The position numbers were made by a program, and so were the translations under genes. From the NCBI GenBank assembly GCA_030849465.1, contig JARVLF010000008.1:124001-188000 (forward strand): a stretch of DNA of 64,000 nt, in the 5' to 3' direction. Shown piece by piece: positions 1 to 11,732 of this stretch. Numbering within the stretch: position 1 is the first letter of the stretch; every line of letters begins with the position of its first letter. The notes under the pieces were generated by a model that worked only from the letters and a program-made list of their open reading frames with translations, searched no databases and was not told the origin of the DNA. The DNA comes from Moesziomyces globuligerus. Taxonomy: Eukaryota; Basidiomycota; Ustilaginomycetes; Ustilaginales; Ustilaginaceae.

Positions 1-3000
1 TTGGACACGTAGTCGCGCAGCGTCGGCTTGGATTTGACAAAGTCCTCCTCGAACGACGTCTTGAGCGGGCCCGGAGGCAGGTTCTCGGCAAAGCGGATCA
101 CGTTGGCCTGCGACGACGCCGGCAGCACGCCCGAGTCGTTGGGCGAGACCGCACGCTGGATGTACTGCTGCAGCGCGTCGTTGAGCAGCGCATTCGTCAG
201 ACGGTAGATGTCCTCCTCGTTGGTCGGCTTGAATCGCTGCTGGATCTGCTCGGCGATGTTCTCCATCGTCAGCGTCAGCAGCGGGAACGCCGTCTTGAGG
301 ATGTTGAGGATCTCGTCCACGTACTCCCACGGCTGTCGCGGCATGTTGGCGGCCGCTGCCGCCGCTGCCGCCGTCGCTGCGGGCGCCCCAGGCGCACCCG
401 GTGCAGCCGCAGGCGTCGCAGGAGTTGCAGTGGGCGCGGCCGTCTTTCCAGCTGCTGCGGCATCGGCGCCGTTGGCCGGCGTCGTGCTGGCTGCTGCCGG
501 CGTGCCATCGGTCTTGGCCGGACTGCCAGGCGCCGCCGCCTCGGCACCGGCCGTCTTGGCTGCGTCGCCTCCGGCCGCCGGTTTGCCATTTGCGGCGGCC
601 GCGGCCGCTGCAGCCGCCTGCTGCTGCTGTCGAGCCTGCTGCTGCGCGGCGCGCTGTGCGGCCATGAGCGACTGGCGCTTCATGGCGACAAAGTCCTCCT
701 TGGTGGTGCGCAGGTAGAAGTAGAGCGACTGCGGGAAGGTCTTGGCGATGGACATGAGCATCTTTCTCGCGAAGCGCGCCTCCTTGTGGCTGAGGCTCTG
801 CAGCAGCTGCGGGATGAAGGTGATCCAGTACCAGATAGGAGCGTCGCCCTTGAAGCCCTCGAACGCCTGCCACACCGTGCCCTTGCTGTCGTCGCACGAG
901 AGCAGCCAGAGCACGCGGATGAGCACCTTGCGCACCTTGGCGTTCTTGTACAGTCCGGCGGCCTGGAGGTAGCAGCTGACGGCGTTGCCCGCGGCCGCAA
1001 GCTCGGCCGGCCTGTCCCGGAAGAGTCGATCGTTGTAGCGGCCCCACTCGGTCCAGGCCTTGGCGAGGTTGAGGTCCATCTGGATCGCCGTCGCAAAGGC
1101 GTGGTTGGCCTCGTCGTTGAGTCCGAGGCGCGCCATGAACATACCCTTGAGCGTGAAGAATTCGGCCTTCTGCGGGGCGGCGAAGAACATGAGGTTGGTG
1201 TTGTTGATCACGTCGAGGCCCTGGGTGAGCTCGTTGGGGTTCTGGAAGTGGCACTTGGCCTGCTCGCGCAGCTTGAGGAACGCCTCCTGGATCTCGATGT
1301 TGGGCAGCGTGTAGATCTTGGTGAGCGACGAGATGCACACGTCGTTGAGGTAGTGCTTCCTCGCCACGTGGGCGAATCGGTTGATGATCCACGCCGTCTC
1401 GTGGTAGCCTCTGTAGGCGTACGAGTTGGTCGACGCGTTCTGGCCGTCGCGCTGCTGGATCACGGGCACCAGCGGCAAGTAGGCCTTGTTGATCGCGCCG
1501 AACACGTGCTGTCTCCAGGCGACGAGGTCGCTCCAGGCGTTGATGTCGTCCCACAGGTTCGGCAGGCGCTCGCGCCATGTCTGCATCTGCGCCTTGAGCT
1601 CCGCAGATCGCTGGTCCAGGTTGGTCGCATTCGTGTGCGCGAGACTCGCAAAGATCGTGCTGGCCTCCTGGAGTTCGACGAACTGCTGGAAGATCTGGAG
1701 CAGCGGCACGTGCGCCACGGTCACGGCCGCCGGCAGCGAGTGCCACTTCTTGAGCGTCAACTGAATCGCCTCGTCGCAGATGCGGCCGAACTCGGTGGGC
1801 TTGTCCTGGCCCGATTGCGACTTGAGCAGCGCCATGTACGCCTCGAAGACGCGCCTCCTCGGCGTCGCACTGGCCGAGAGGCTCTCGAGCGCCTGCTCGA
1901 GCGTCTCGCGTTCCGTCGTCCAGTCGTACAGCCGCCAGGCGCACTCGAGCAGCAGGTCGTTGTCGCCCTCCATCTTGGCGAGGTCGGTGAGGATGTCCCA
2001 CTGCTGCAGCTTCTGCGCACAGAACACCCACTGGTCCTCCCACAGGTGGTACTCGGCCTCGGTGAAGTTGAGCACGCCGGAGCGCGCCTTGATCTGCGCG
2101 GTCTCGTACTGCACCTGTGCGTGGTTCCACATGCCGATCTGCTCGAACGAGATGGCGCTGTTGGTCTCGGCGTACACGCACCTCCTGCGCCACAGTCCGT
2201 AGAACATGTCCTCCTCGGACAGTTCGGCGTACAGCTCGGCAAGGGCGTCCTGGCCCGCCTCACGGATCGCGTCGTCGTGGCGCGGCAGCGAGCGCAGCAA
2301 GTTTTGCAGCATCTCGATCGACGTATGCCATGCGTTGAAGTTGCGGCCGAGGTACTTGACGACGTGTGGCGGGAGCTCCAGCTGCGGCTTGCACGCCAGC
2401 GCGCCCTCGAGCAGCGTCTGCACCACGTTGGGCCGCTTGCTCACCTGGCGCAGGTTGTACTCGCGCGTGAGCACGCCGATGAGCGCACGCGTCAGGTCGT
2501 CGTGGTCCTTGCGCGTCATCGAGCGCCAGGCCGCTGCGAAGAACGACACCCAGATCTGGTGTGCCAGATCGCGGTCCGTGTATAGCAACGCGCGGATCGA
2601 CGTGATCATGTCGCCGACCTGCAAGCTCTTGAGCGTCGGCACAAAGCTGCTTCCGCCCTTGCCGAGCGGCACCGAGCTGTGCGCGAGTAGCGGCCAATTG
2701 GTGTCCACCGAGCCCAGCATGAGATCCAGCACCTGGCTGATCCAGTAGTGCTCCGCCAGATACTCCCAGCTCTGGTGGCCGAGCAGGTACTGCAGCCGGC
2801 CGGCGACGCCGCGCACGAGCGTGCGGTCAAAGATGTCGATGAACTTCTGGCGCACCTGGGCGTCCTTGTGCCTGCAGCCGAGCAGGAAGGCGTTTTCGAG
2901 GCGGACCGTCAGCTCGGTGCGCGCAAACGCAGGCGTGGTGTAGATGGCGTGGATCAGATCCAGATAGTCGCGCAGCAGCTGCTCGTTGTCGCGCGATTCG

Positions 3001-6000
3001 AACGACATCATCTTGAGCAGAATGCCGGCCTTCTCCTTGACGGTGGGGAACGTCTCGCGCTGCTCGAGGATCCACTTGGACATGGTCTTGAGCAGGAAAC
3101 GGCACAGCTCCATCGACGACGAACGCTCGACGAGCTGCACGAGTGCCGACAGCAGCCAACGCCGCTGGTCGCCCAGATTCGAGATGCGCTTCTTCAGCAG
3201 CTCGAGCACGAGCATGAGCAGCTTGAGATTTGCGTCACCCGCCGCCACGGGCGCGGTCGCGGCGAGGTGTTCCTTGGTGAGCTTGCTCAGAGCCTTGCTC
3301 AACGCCGGGAGATGCGCATCGATTTTCTCGGGCTTGCTCTGGCTCCAGGCGTCGAGCATGCTGAAGACGCTGTACAGATGCTGGCTCTGCTTGAGGCCGT
3401 CGGCGATGATGTTGTCGGCGAATTTGCGGAACGCCGCGAGCTCGTCGGTAGCCTCGCCCTCCTTGGCCTCAGTGATACCGGCCTCGTCCGAGTCGGGCTT
3501 CTTGTCGTCGCCCGTGTCCATGTCCGCCTCGCCGTCGGCGTCCTCCTCGGGCGGCGGATCGGGAATGACACGGAAGATCCGTTCCAGCACGGGCTTCTGC
3601 GCCTCGGCCAGCGACACCTCGTCCGTCGCCGCGCTCTTTTCGAGCAGCTTCTGCAGCTGCGGCACGTGTGGAGCGATGTAGGCGTCCGTCTTGTCCGCCA
3701 CCACAATCTCGAGCGTGCGCAGCGCATTGCAGATCACCGGCGTGTTCTGCTCGTTGATCTCCGTGTGGATGAGCGGACGCTGGAAGATCGACAGGCGCAC
3801 CTGAACGTCGGACCAGTACGGCGCTTTGAGCACCTCTGCGAGCAACGTCGCTGCCTTGGAGACGATGCCCGCCTTCGAGATGGGCTCCATCGAGAGCGAG
3901 ACGAAGCGCACCAGGAAGCCGACCGTCATCTCGCGCAGGTTCATCGTCATCAGATACTCGTGGTCGGCATCCGTCAGCGCCGCATCGGCAGTGTCTGCGG
4001 CGGCACTGGCCACCGGTGCGCTCGCCGTCGTAGTTGCAGGGCCTGGAGCCGGCGTGGCGCTCTTAGGGGCAGCAGATGCCGAGGCAGAGGTGCCGCTCTC
4101 GTCGATGCGAACCTTCTTAACAGCCGACATCTCCTCCGTTGCATCGGCGCTACGCTTAGCGCTGCTTGCTGCTGCTCCAACTTCGCCCGTGGCGTCCGCC
4201 TCCTTGGCCTCGCCATCGGCCGTCTTCTTCTTCGCCTCGACGTGCTCCTGGCGACGCTTCTCCCACTTGTGCAAGAGCTCGACCAGATCCACAGCGAGCA
4301 TCCTCGACTCGACATTGACGTTGGCCACGAGTCCGAGCTTGGTGAGGTTGCTGACGATGTGCGGGATGAACATCTCACGGCTGCTGTAGAAGAGATCCGG
4401 GTGGCGGACGAGCAGGCTGAGGATCGCAAAGAGCTGGCTGACGTTGTGACCCTCGTCGACCAGCTGTCGCTTGGTCCACTTGGCCCACTGCGGAGGCTGG
4501 CCGTTCTCGCTCGCGCCCGCACGCTTGGGCAGCGCAGGCACGAGGATGTCGAGCGCCTTCTTGACCATGCTGCGGCCCTCCGATTGGTGCGCGCGAAGCA
4601 GGCCAAAGTACACCTGGCCGACGATCTTGATGGGACTCTCGAACACCTCGAGGAAGCGCGCGATGAAGATGTACGCCACGTTCTTCACCGTCACGTCCTC
4701 GGCCGTCAGGTTGGCCCAACCGAATTTGATCGTGTCCTTCTTCAGCTGGCCGTTGGGCGCGAGGTGATCCGAGCAGTGCTCAAGAATCATGGTCGACATG
4801 TGCAACAGCTCGATGCGCAGCGCGTCGTCCGAGCACAGCTCGTTGGCCGCCTTGGGGTTCTGGAACGGCTTCCACATGCGGTTGACGATCTGCGTCACCA
4901 GGCCTGCATCGATCACTTCGGAGACATCGGGAATCGCCGGGGGTGCGGCAGCCTCTGCGGCAGCTGCTTCCTTCGGCTCGGTGGCCTTTTCGGTGCTGGA
5001 CGCCGATGCGGAAGTAGCGACCGCGGAGCTGGACCCGGCCGCATCGGCCGCAGAGGCGGCGGTAGGAGCGGGCTCTTCGGCCTTCTTACCGTCTGCGGAC
5101 GCGTCCTTCATCTCCTCGTCACCGTCCTTATCAGCAGTCTGCGCCTTTTCAGCACCCGCAGCCGACACAGGTGTGGCTGCGGGGCGATCTTCGACGGAGG
5201 CCTCGGCGATCTTGGGTGACGCGGGCGGAGTGCTGGTTGGGTGAGGACCATAGGAAGCCAGGAGCATCGGGTTGATCAGCACGCGCAGAGCCTGCGCCTT
5301 GAGCATCTGGGTCGCCTCCTTGTCCTCGAAGAGAGTCAGGAAGCGCGAGAAGATCTGGCGCTTGAACGTGTTGGACGCCTTGACGCACAGGTGGTCGTAG
5401 ATGAAGCGCGTGGCAAACGTGAGGTCGAAGGCGATCTTGTAGGTGTAGGCGTCGAGCAGAGCGACGTACGCCTCGACATGCGGCTCGACGCGAAGGTAGG
5501 AGAGGAAGAGTTCGATGAGCTGCTTGCTCTCGCTCGTGCTGCGCGCCACGGCGAGCGTAGCCGCTCCGGCTGCAGGCGTTGCCGATGCAGAGACAGCCTT
5601 TGCGGCGCTACTGTTGGCCTCGTCGCGTCTGCGCGTCTTGCTGGCCGCGCTGTTCCACAGAGCAATGAGCTTCTCGAACACGTCCTTGTTGGTCACAAGC
5701 CACTTCGGGTCGCGCTCGACCATCTGCTGGACGATGGTCACGCCCGCCTGCACCTGACCAGCGGTTGCGCCCTCGGCGAAGAGTGGGATAAGCAGCTTTT
5801 CGCGCGCGCTGGTCACCTGCGCACGCAGCTCCGGCCCATCGTCCGAAGCCAGCGACAGCTTGACCACGCGCAGGAACTTAGGGTTGCTCAGCTTCTCGCC
5901 CTCGAAGAAGTAGGTGACCGCTTTGTCTGCGAAGCGGTTGAGGAAGAGCGTCAGCGGCTTGGTGAAGGGCGTAGGTCCCGCACGGCGCAACTGCGACTCG

Positions 6001-9000
6001 ATCTCGGCGACCGTGGTGGTGAGGCGTGGGAGGAACTGGAACGATGCCTCGGGCAGCAGGCGGAAAACGTTGACGATGGCCACGAGCGTCTTGATCTGCT
6101 CATTGTCACGAAGCGAGCCCGCTGCAGCACGAATCAGCACGGCAGGCTCGGCGAGGCTGGTGAGGTGGTCGAGCAGCTTGGTACCGATCTCGACCTTGAA
6201 GTAGTTGGTCAATAGCTGCAGCAGGCGCGCCAAACCCTCGAGACCCGATGCCGTGAGACGGTTGCGGTCGGCAAGCGTCATGAGGATGGGCCGCAGACCG
6301 CTCTGGAGCAGATCCTTGGGCAGCTTGCTCTGCTGGCTGAGCACGGTCTTGAGCGACTCGTAAGCCACCTGAACGACCTCCTCGCTACGCGAGTACAAGC
6401 TCTTGAAGTAGACCGAGATGATCTTCATGCGCATCTGCGTGTGCTTGGCCGAGAGGAAATCGCCGCAGGCCATGGCCGACGAGAGGAGCCGGATGGCGAC
6501 GACGCGGAGCTTGGTGACGGCAATCATGTTTTTGTACTGGGAAGTGCGGCCGATAAGCGCCTGGTCGTCCGCATCCGCCAGCGCCAGCGCCTCTGTCAAG
6601 ACGCGGTAGAGCTCCTCATTGAACTCGGGCAACGGCGGGGTGAGGTTGAGGGCAAAGGTGATGGCGTCGATGTGTCCGATCTGCATGCCAAACGGCAGCG
6701 CACGCAGCGGCTTGGTGAAGATGGGCTGCAGCAGCCGGTCCTTCTGCGGCGTCAGCAGCTCGGTGACTGTGCACTCGCGCAGTTCTGCGAGCAGCTTGAA
6801 GGCGGTCTGGGTGGTGGTGCGGACGGTGGCGTTGGAGCTCGAGAGCTCCGGAACTAGGATGCCGATGAGGTAGGTGAGATGGCTCGGTCGCTCCGGCACG
6901 GGCGGTTCGGATTTGCCCTCTGCAGGCGGCTTGACGGTGTACGCTTGGCGGATGACCTGCAGGAGAGTGTCGCTGACCTGGTCGATGTTGCCTGGCGGAT
7001 CGTTGGGCATGTCCTTGAGCATGAAGAGCAGCGCACGCACGATCTCGAGCTGATGGTCGCGCACCCAAATTTGGCCGAGGTCGGCGCGGCGAACGAGCAT
7101 GTCGACGCCGAGCCAGCCGCCGGTCTTGCGCTGCCAGAGCTGCTCGTAGCACTGGGAGCAGAACTTGCTGGCAAACGAGTGCATGACAATGTGGCCCAGG
7201 TCGGGACGCGTGGCCGGAGCCTTTTCGCAGGCAGCGAGGAAATCTCGAATGATCTGCAGCTCGAGCTCGATGAGCGGCGCCGGGTCGTTGCCAGCCTCGT
7301 TGAGCGCGAGGGCGTTGGTGAGCCCCTCGAGCAGCGAGGTGGTCATGGGCCACAGATGGCGACTGGAGCCACCGGAAGAGGACGGCATGTCGCGCTTGAT
7401 CTCGGCGTGGAAGACGTGCTTGCAGATACCAAAGAGATACTGGATCGCCTCGTCACGAAGGTCATCGGCGCGCGTCGCGTCAAAGAGGCCCTTGATGAGC
7501 TTGCCAAAGACGGCCTCGCGGTCGGCATCCATGAGGGAACCGTCGAGGAAGAGTGCGGCCGTGTGTCGGAGAAGCTCAAAAGCGTGCTTGCGATAGTAGG
7601 GATCGGAGCGACGGATGTTGGCGAGCGCGAGCTCGGTGACTGGGGTGAGCGTCATCGACTGCGACTTGCCCTCGAGGTGGACGGCGAAGGTGGGAGCCTT
7701 GTGTGAGATGTAGGCGAGCCTAGGAGGGTTCTGCAGAAGCTTGCGATTGCGGCCGCCCATCTTGCCGAGGATGCGCATGGTGGTGTGCGAATGCTGATGA
7801 TTGTGCGGGAGGGGTTGAAGGTGCTGCCAGAGCGCGGCCATGATGTCCTGGGCGTACGGTGCCATGATCGGATCGAGGAACTCCTGGGTGAGGTTGTCGA
7901 TGCAGAGCTCGAGCGTGCGAAGCCCCTGGCTGACGAGCTCTGTGGAGGACTGAAGCGCGAGCACGAGCGGCTTCATTAGGTAGCCGAGGTAGGGGAGAAG
8001 CACACTGAGGCGGACAGGCACCGTGAGACAGAGGTCAACAAACACCTCGCGCCGGCTTGGCTCTGCAGCATTGAGAAGCGCGTTGAGGTTCTCGAGGAGG
8101 ACCGGAAGGAGCGGCAGTACGTCCTTGTAAAGCAGCTCGAAGCGGCCACCGCCGATGCTGCGGAAGAGGGCGCGAAGGAGCAAGAAGTAGTTGGTGGGCT
8201 CGTCGGCCTTGCTCGCAAGCTTCATGGACTCCATGATAAGGTGGCTGAGATGGGGCTGAAGCACGATCTCGTTCTCTTCGGGGAAGATGGTGACGGCCAT
8301 GAAGGCCATCTTGAAGAGGCGAAGGCTGATGGAGGCGTGCTTCTTGTCCGACTTGCCGAGCTCTTCGAGGCGGTCTACGAGGAAGCGGAGCAGGATGCCG
8401 ACGAAACGTTTGGAGACGGCGTCGTTGCTGAGCAGGTTCTGGGGGATGCCGAGGAGGGTGGGCGAGTTGAGCATCTCCTGGAAGAGGAAGGGCATGTTGG
8501 TGGTGAAGACCTCGTGGAAGACCTGGGGCTCGAGATCAATGAAGACGGTGGTGAAGAGATCGAGCACCTCCTTCTCCTCCCTACCGTCGCGATCCTCGTG
8601 GAGGGACCAGCACTTGACACCGTCGACGAGGAGCTTGCCGGCGACGGCACCGTCCGGATGCGCGGCGTTGCGATGGCGGAGGACGGGGATGAGCGTCTTG
8701 AAGCCGAAGAGGATGTTGCGGAAGAGGAAGCGCGCATCCTTGAGCGGATCGCCGGCGGTGTCGAGCATGGTGGCAGCAGCCTGGATGGGCTTGCCACGCT
8801 CAATCGCGACGGCGTCGACGGCAAGCTTGGCGTCCGTGCCGGCTGCATCCGAGTGTTCTGATGTCTGTGGCTGTGGCTGTGTCTGCTGCTGGTGGTCCTT
8901 GATCTGGCGGATGCGCTCGACGTCGGCGCGAAGACGATGTAAGCTGGAGAGCTTCTCGACAAAGACGTCGAGGATGGAGGCGAGCGTCTGTGTGGCGCCG

Positions 9001-10624
9001 TCGGGGTGCTTTGTGAGGATGGTCTCGACGAGGTTGAGGAGGAGCTTGACGCACATGGTCTGGATGCTGGGAGCGAGGGTGGGGTCGTGGAGGATGTGGG
9101 AGTGGATGTGGACGACACGGACGAGCTGTTCCGGGCTGAGCTCCTGACGGACGTGGTGGACGAGGTCGGCAAGCATGCTGATAGCGAGGGGACGCTGCGT
9201 CTCGTGGGAGGTGACGCCGGTGCCGATGAGGACGCGCTCGTCGAGCAAAGTATCGATCTGGCCGACAAAGTGGGCGCGGTAGTCTGTGGAGAGAATGTGG
9301 CGCGTGGCGACGAGTAGCTCCTTGCGAGTGGCGGAAGCCTCGGGCGGACAGTCCTTGAGGAGACGCACGCTGATCTCGGGAAGGACGTGGGCGAAGGGAC
9401 GCATGACAGGCGCAGAGCCGCGAAGCACGTAGGCGAGGAAGGACATGGTCTTGACCTGCGCGACGATCATGTCGGTGTAGAGCGCCCTGTTCTTGATAGC
9501 GGTTGCGACGCCGACAAAGATCTCACCTTTTGCCTTTGCGGCCTCGTGAGCCTCGCGCTGCGGCTTTGCCTGGAGAGAGAGGCAGCTCTCGATGATGAGG
9601 GGCACAAAGACGTTGATGGCCTGTGCGACGACGGTGCGATAGCTCTGGAAGATGAGGACGATGACGATCGGGCACTCTGTGAGCACCTTGAAGCTGGCCA
9701 TGGACTTGGGAAGCGGCTTGGACGCGGGAGAGGCGGACGTGGCGGAGGTGGCTGCTGGGGTGGTGGAAGCCGAGGGCGTAGGCGTGGATGTGGCGCCGGC
9801 AGCAGCGGTGCCCGCCGCATTGATGATTGCGTCCGAGGCACCGGCGGTGGCAGCGGTGGAAGGCGCTGCCGAAGATGCCGAGGCGGCGTCTGTGGTAGTG
9901 GTAGGGGCAGCTGCATTGGTGGAGTCCGAGGATGAGGCGGCTGTGGTGGTGGTGGCGGGAGAGGCTGCGGCAGGAGTGAAGGCGGATGCGTTGAGCTGGG
10001 CTGCTTCGGACTCGAATGCGGTCTCGACGGTGTTCTTCATGTTGGTGTAGAGCGTCTTGACCAGCTCGAGGAAGGGCTGCACCTGGTCCTGGAGGACGGC
10101 CTTGAAGCCACGGTGGAGGTCGATGATGACCTTGAGGGCAAGCACGGCATTGTCCTCGTTGTCGTCGCGGAGGACGTTGAGCATGGCGGTCATGAGGGAG
10201 TCTGCGAAAGACTTGAGGGCCTCCTGCTGGGGTAGGCGATGCGTGGTCTCGAGGACGAGGTGACGGAGACGCTGGTCGGGGGCGTCGGATGTGAAGGTGC
10301 ATGGTGTGGACTCAAGGACGGCGACGAAAGCGGGGACGACATGTTTGAGGAAGAGAGCGTAGTCGAGGTTCTGGTAGAGGTCGACGAGCTCTTTGAGTTC
10401 GAAGGCGGTTGGCAGCCTAGCCTTTGCGTCTGATGACACGCAGGGACAAGGTGCGCGGGGGCCGAGGTATTAAGAGAGAAATTGGAAGTCAGAGCACAGG
10501 CCGTAAGGGCAGATGGGGACGACGACAGGGGGGCAAGCGTACCTATTGACTTGTCTGCGAGCTTGTTGGCCAGCTGCTCGACGTCCGGCATGGAGCGGCG
10601 AGGCTGAGTGTCTGTGGACGACAT
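1..10624 (-). CDS. TRA1: Tra1, SAGA/NuA4 transcription-activator-binding subunit (C-terminus outside window)
   Basis: Giant PIKK-family pseudokinase scaffold that binds transcription activators and recruits the SAGA and NuA4 histone acetyltransferase complexes in the nucleus. Two exons are visible: 10543-10624, starting at an ATG (MSSTDTQPRRS...), and 10429 down to the window edge. The 113-nt intron 10430-10542 has GT..AG ends and joins phase 1. About 3,503 residues are present. The continuous frame reads as HEAT/TPR-type helical repeats, with a Ser/Thr/Ala-rich insert at roughly 9700-10020. A FAT-type region lies at about 800-2400, including the stretch LTQGLDVINNTNLMFF, which is typical of Tra1/TRRAP. 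A poly-Ala/Gln linker (about 350-660) follows. The frame runs off the window in the segment just before the catalytic-like domain, so the pseudokinase and FATC domains are not seen. It is divergent from PIK1 across 1.1 kb. Confidence 0.96.
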
Positions 10625-11732
10625 GATGGCTGGCTAAGATGCGCGTGGAGCGCGATGTTGGGCAGCGTGTTGCTGGGCTCAACCGTTGGCCGTCAGATCG
10701 CGGCCTGGACGGGGTAGGAGCGCATATGCCGGCGGATGGGGATGGTGCACGGATGCGCAGTGGATCGCGACAGACGCGTGTGCGGGGATGGTAAAGAGAG
10801 GCGCGCGTGTCGCTGCGCAGCACTGTACAGAGGCTTGCGCGAGACGGACAGGGAACGAGAAGGATGCGATAGGATGCGTGCTGTGGGGGGATGGTGTTGG
10901 TAGTCCTGGCAAGACACGACGAGCACGAGCAGGACGAGGCTGCGAAGGACCGACAGCGGATGGCACGGCAGCCGCCTGTCAAGCTCGGCCCTTTTTTCAA
11001 GCGAGCTTTGTTAGACCTCCAAGCTCGATGAGCGTGACTTAACACTTTGAAAGCCAACGATCTCACTCCCTGCCTGACCAAGCCCGGCATCATGGAGCGC
11101 AATCGATACTGTAGAGCCCTTCATTGTGCTAATTAGACGCAAAGGATGCAGGAGGTGTGGATCACGAGTCTTTCAGATACGCAGGGATGGCCAGCATCGA
11201 AGGGGAAGCGAGGGGATGGCCAACCTCGGGGGAGGCGAGAAAGGGGGGAATGCTCTCGGTGGTTGGATTGGCCTGGCTATCCCAACGAGCGGCTTGGTCA
11301 CGTGAAGGCGAAAGCGGTCCGATTTCTTCTTAAAGCCAGACGGGGACGTGTAAGTGTGACATAATCCAAACAAAGACAATGTCGATGTAACACTTTGAAG
11401 CGGAGGGGCGCGCGTGGAAGGCGTGCGTGACAGACGTGAAATGCGATGTTGCGATGCGGTCGGTGCGAGGCGATAGGTGTTGGTTGCCCTCTCCTCCTTA
11501 CCCTTAGCCTCTCGCTCTTCCATCTCTCTCCCTCTCCATAGCACCCTCACCAAGCCAATCCGCTCGATGACCCGGCGCACATGACCTAGCTCCTTCCGCT
11601 CCTGTCGTCTTGCTCTCTCTCACGCGCCAGCACATGCGATCGTGCCGCCATTACACCGTCGTGGCCCGCACGCTCCTTTCCCCGTCGGCGGCCTTAACTT
11701 AGCCGCCGCCGTTGCTGCTGCTGCTGCCCGCC
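10625..11732. promoter_or_regulatory. Shared divergent upstream region of TRA1 and PIK1
   Basis: This 1.1-kb gap separates the two start codons. Frames inside it are short and compositionally poor, and no gene is supported. A pyrimidine-rich tract (about 11490-11600) precedes PIK1, as is common before fungal transcription starts. The 12-mer taacactttgaa occurs twice in the same orientation, at about 11040 and 11390. Confidence 0.6.

Noticed and set aside
2748..5219. Plus-strand frame of 823 codons, and others such as 786-2585
   Set aside because: They lie antisense to TRA1, are Leu/Val/Arg/Glu-rich without motifs, and follow from GC-rich codon bias in the true minus frame.
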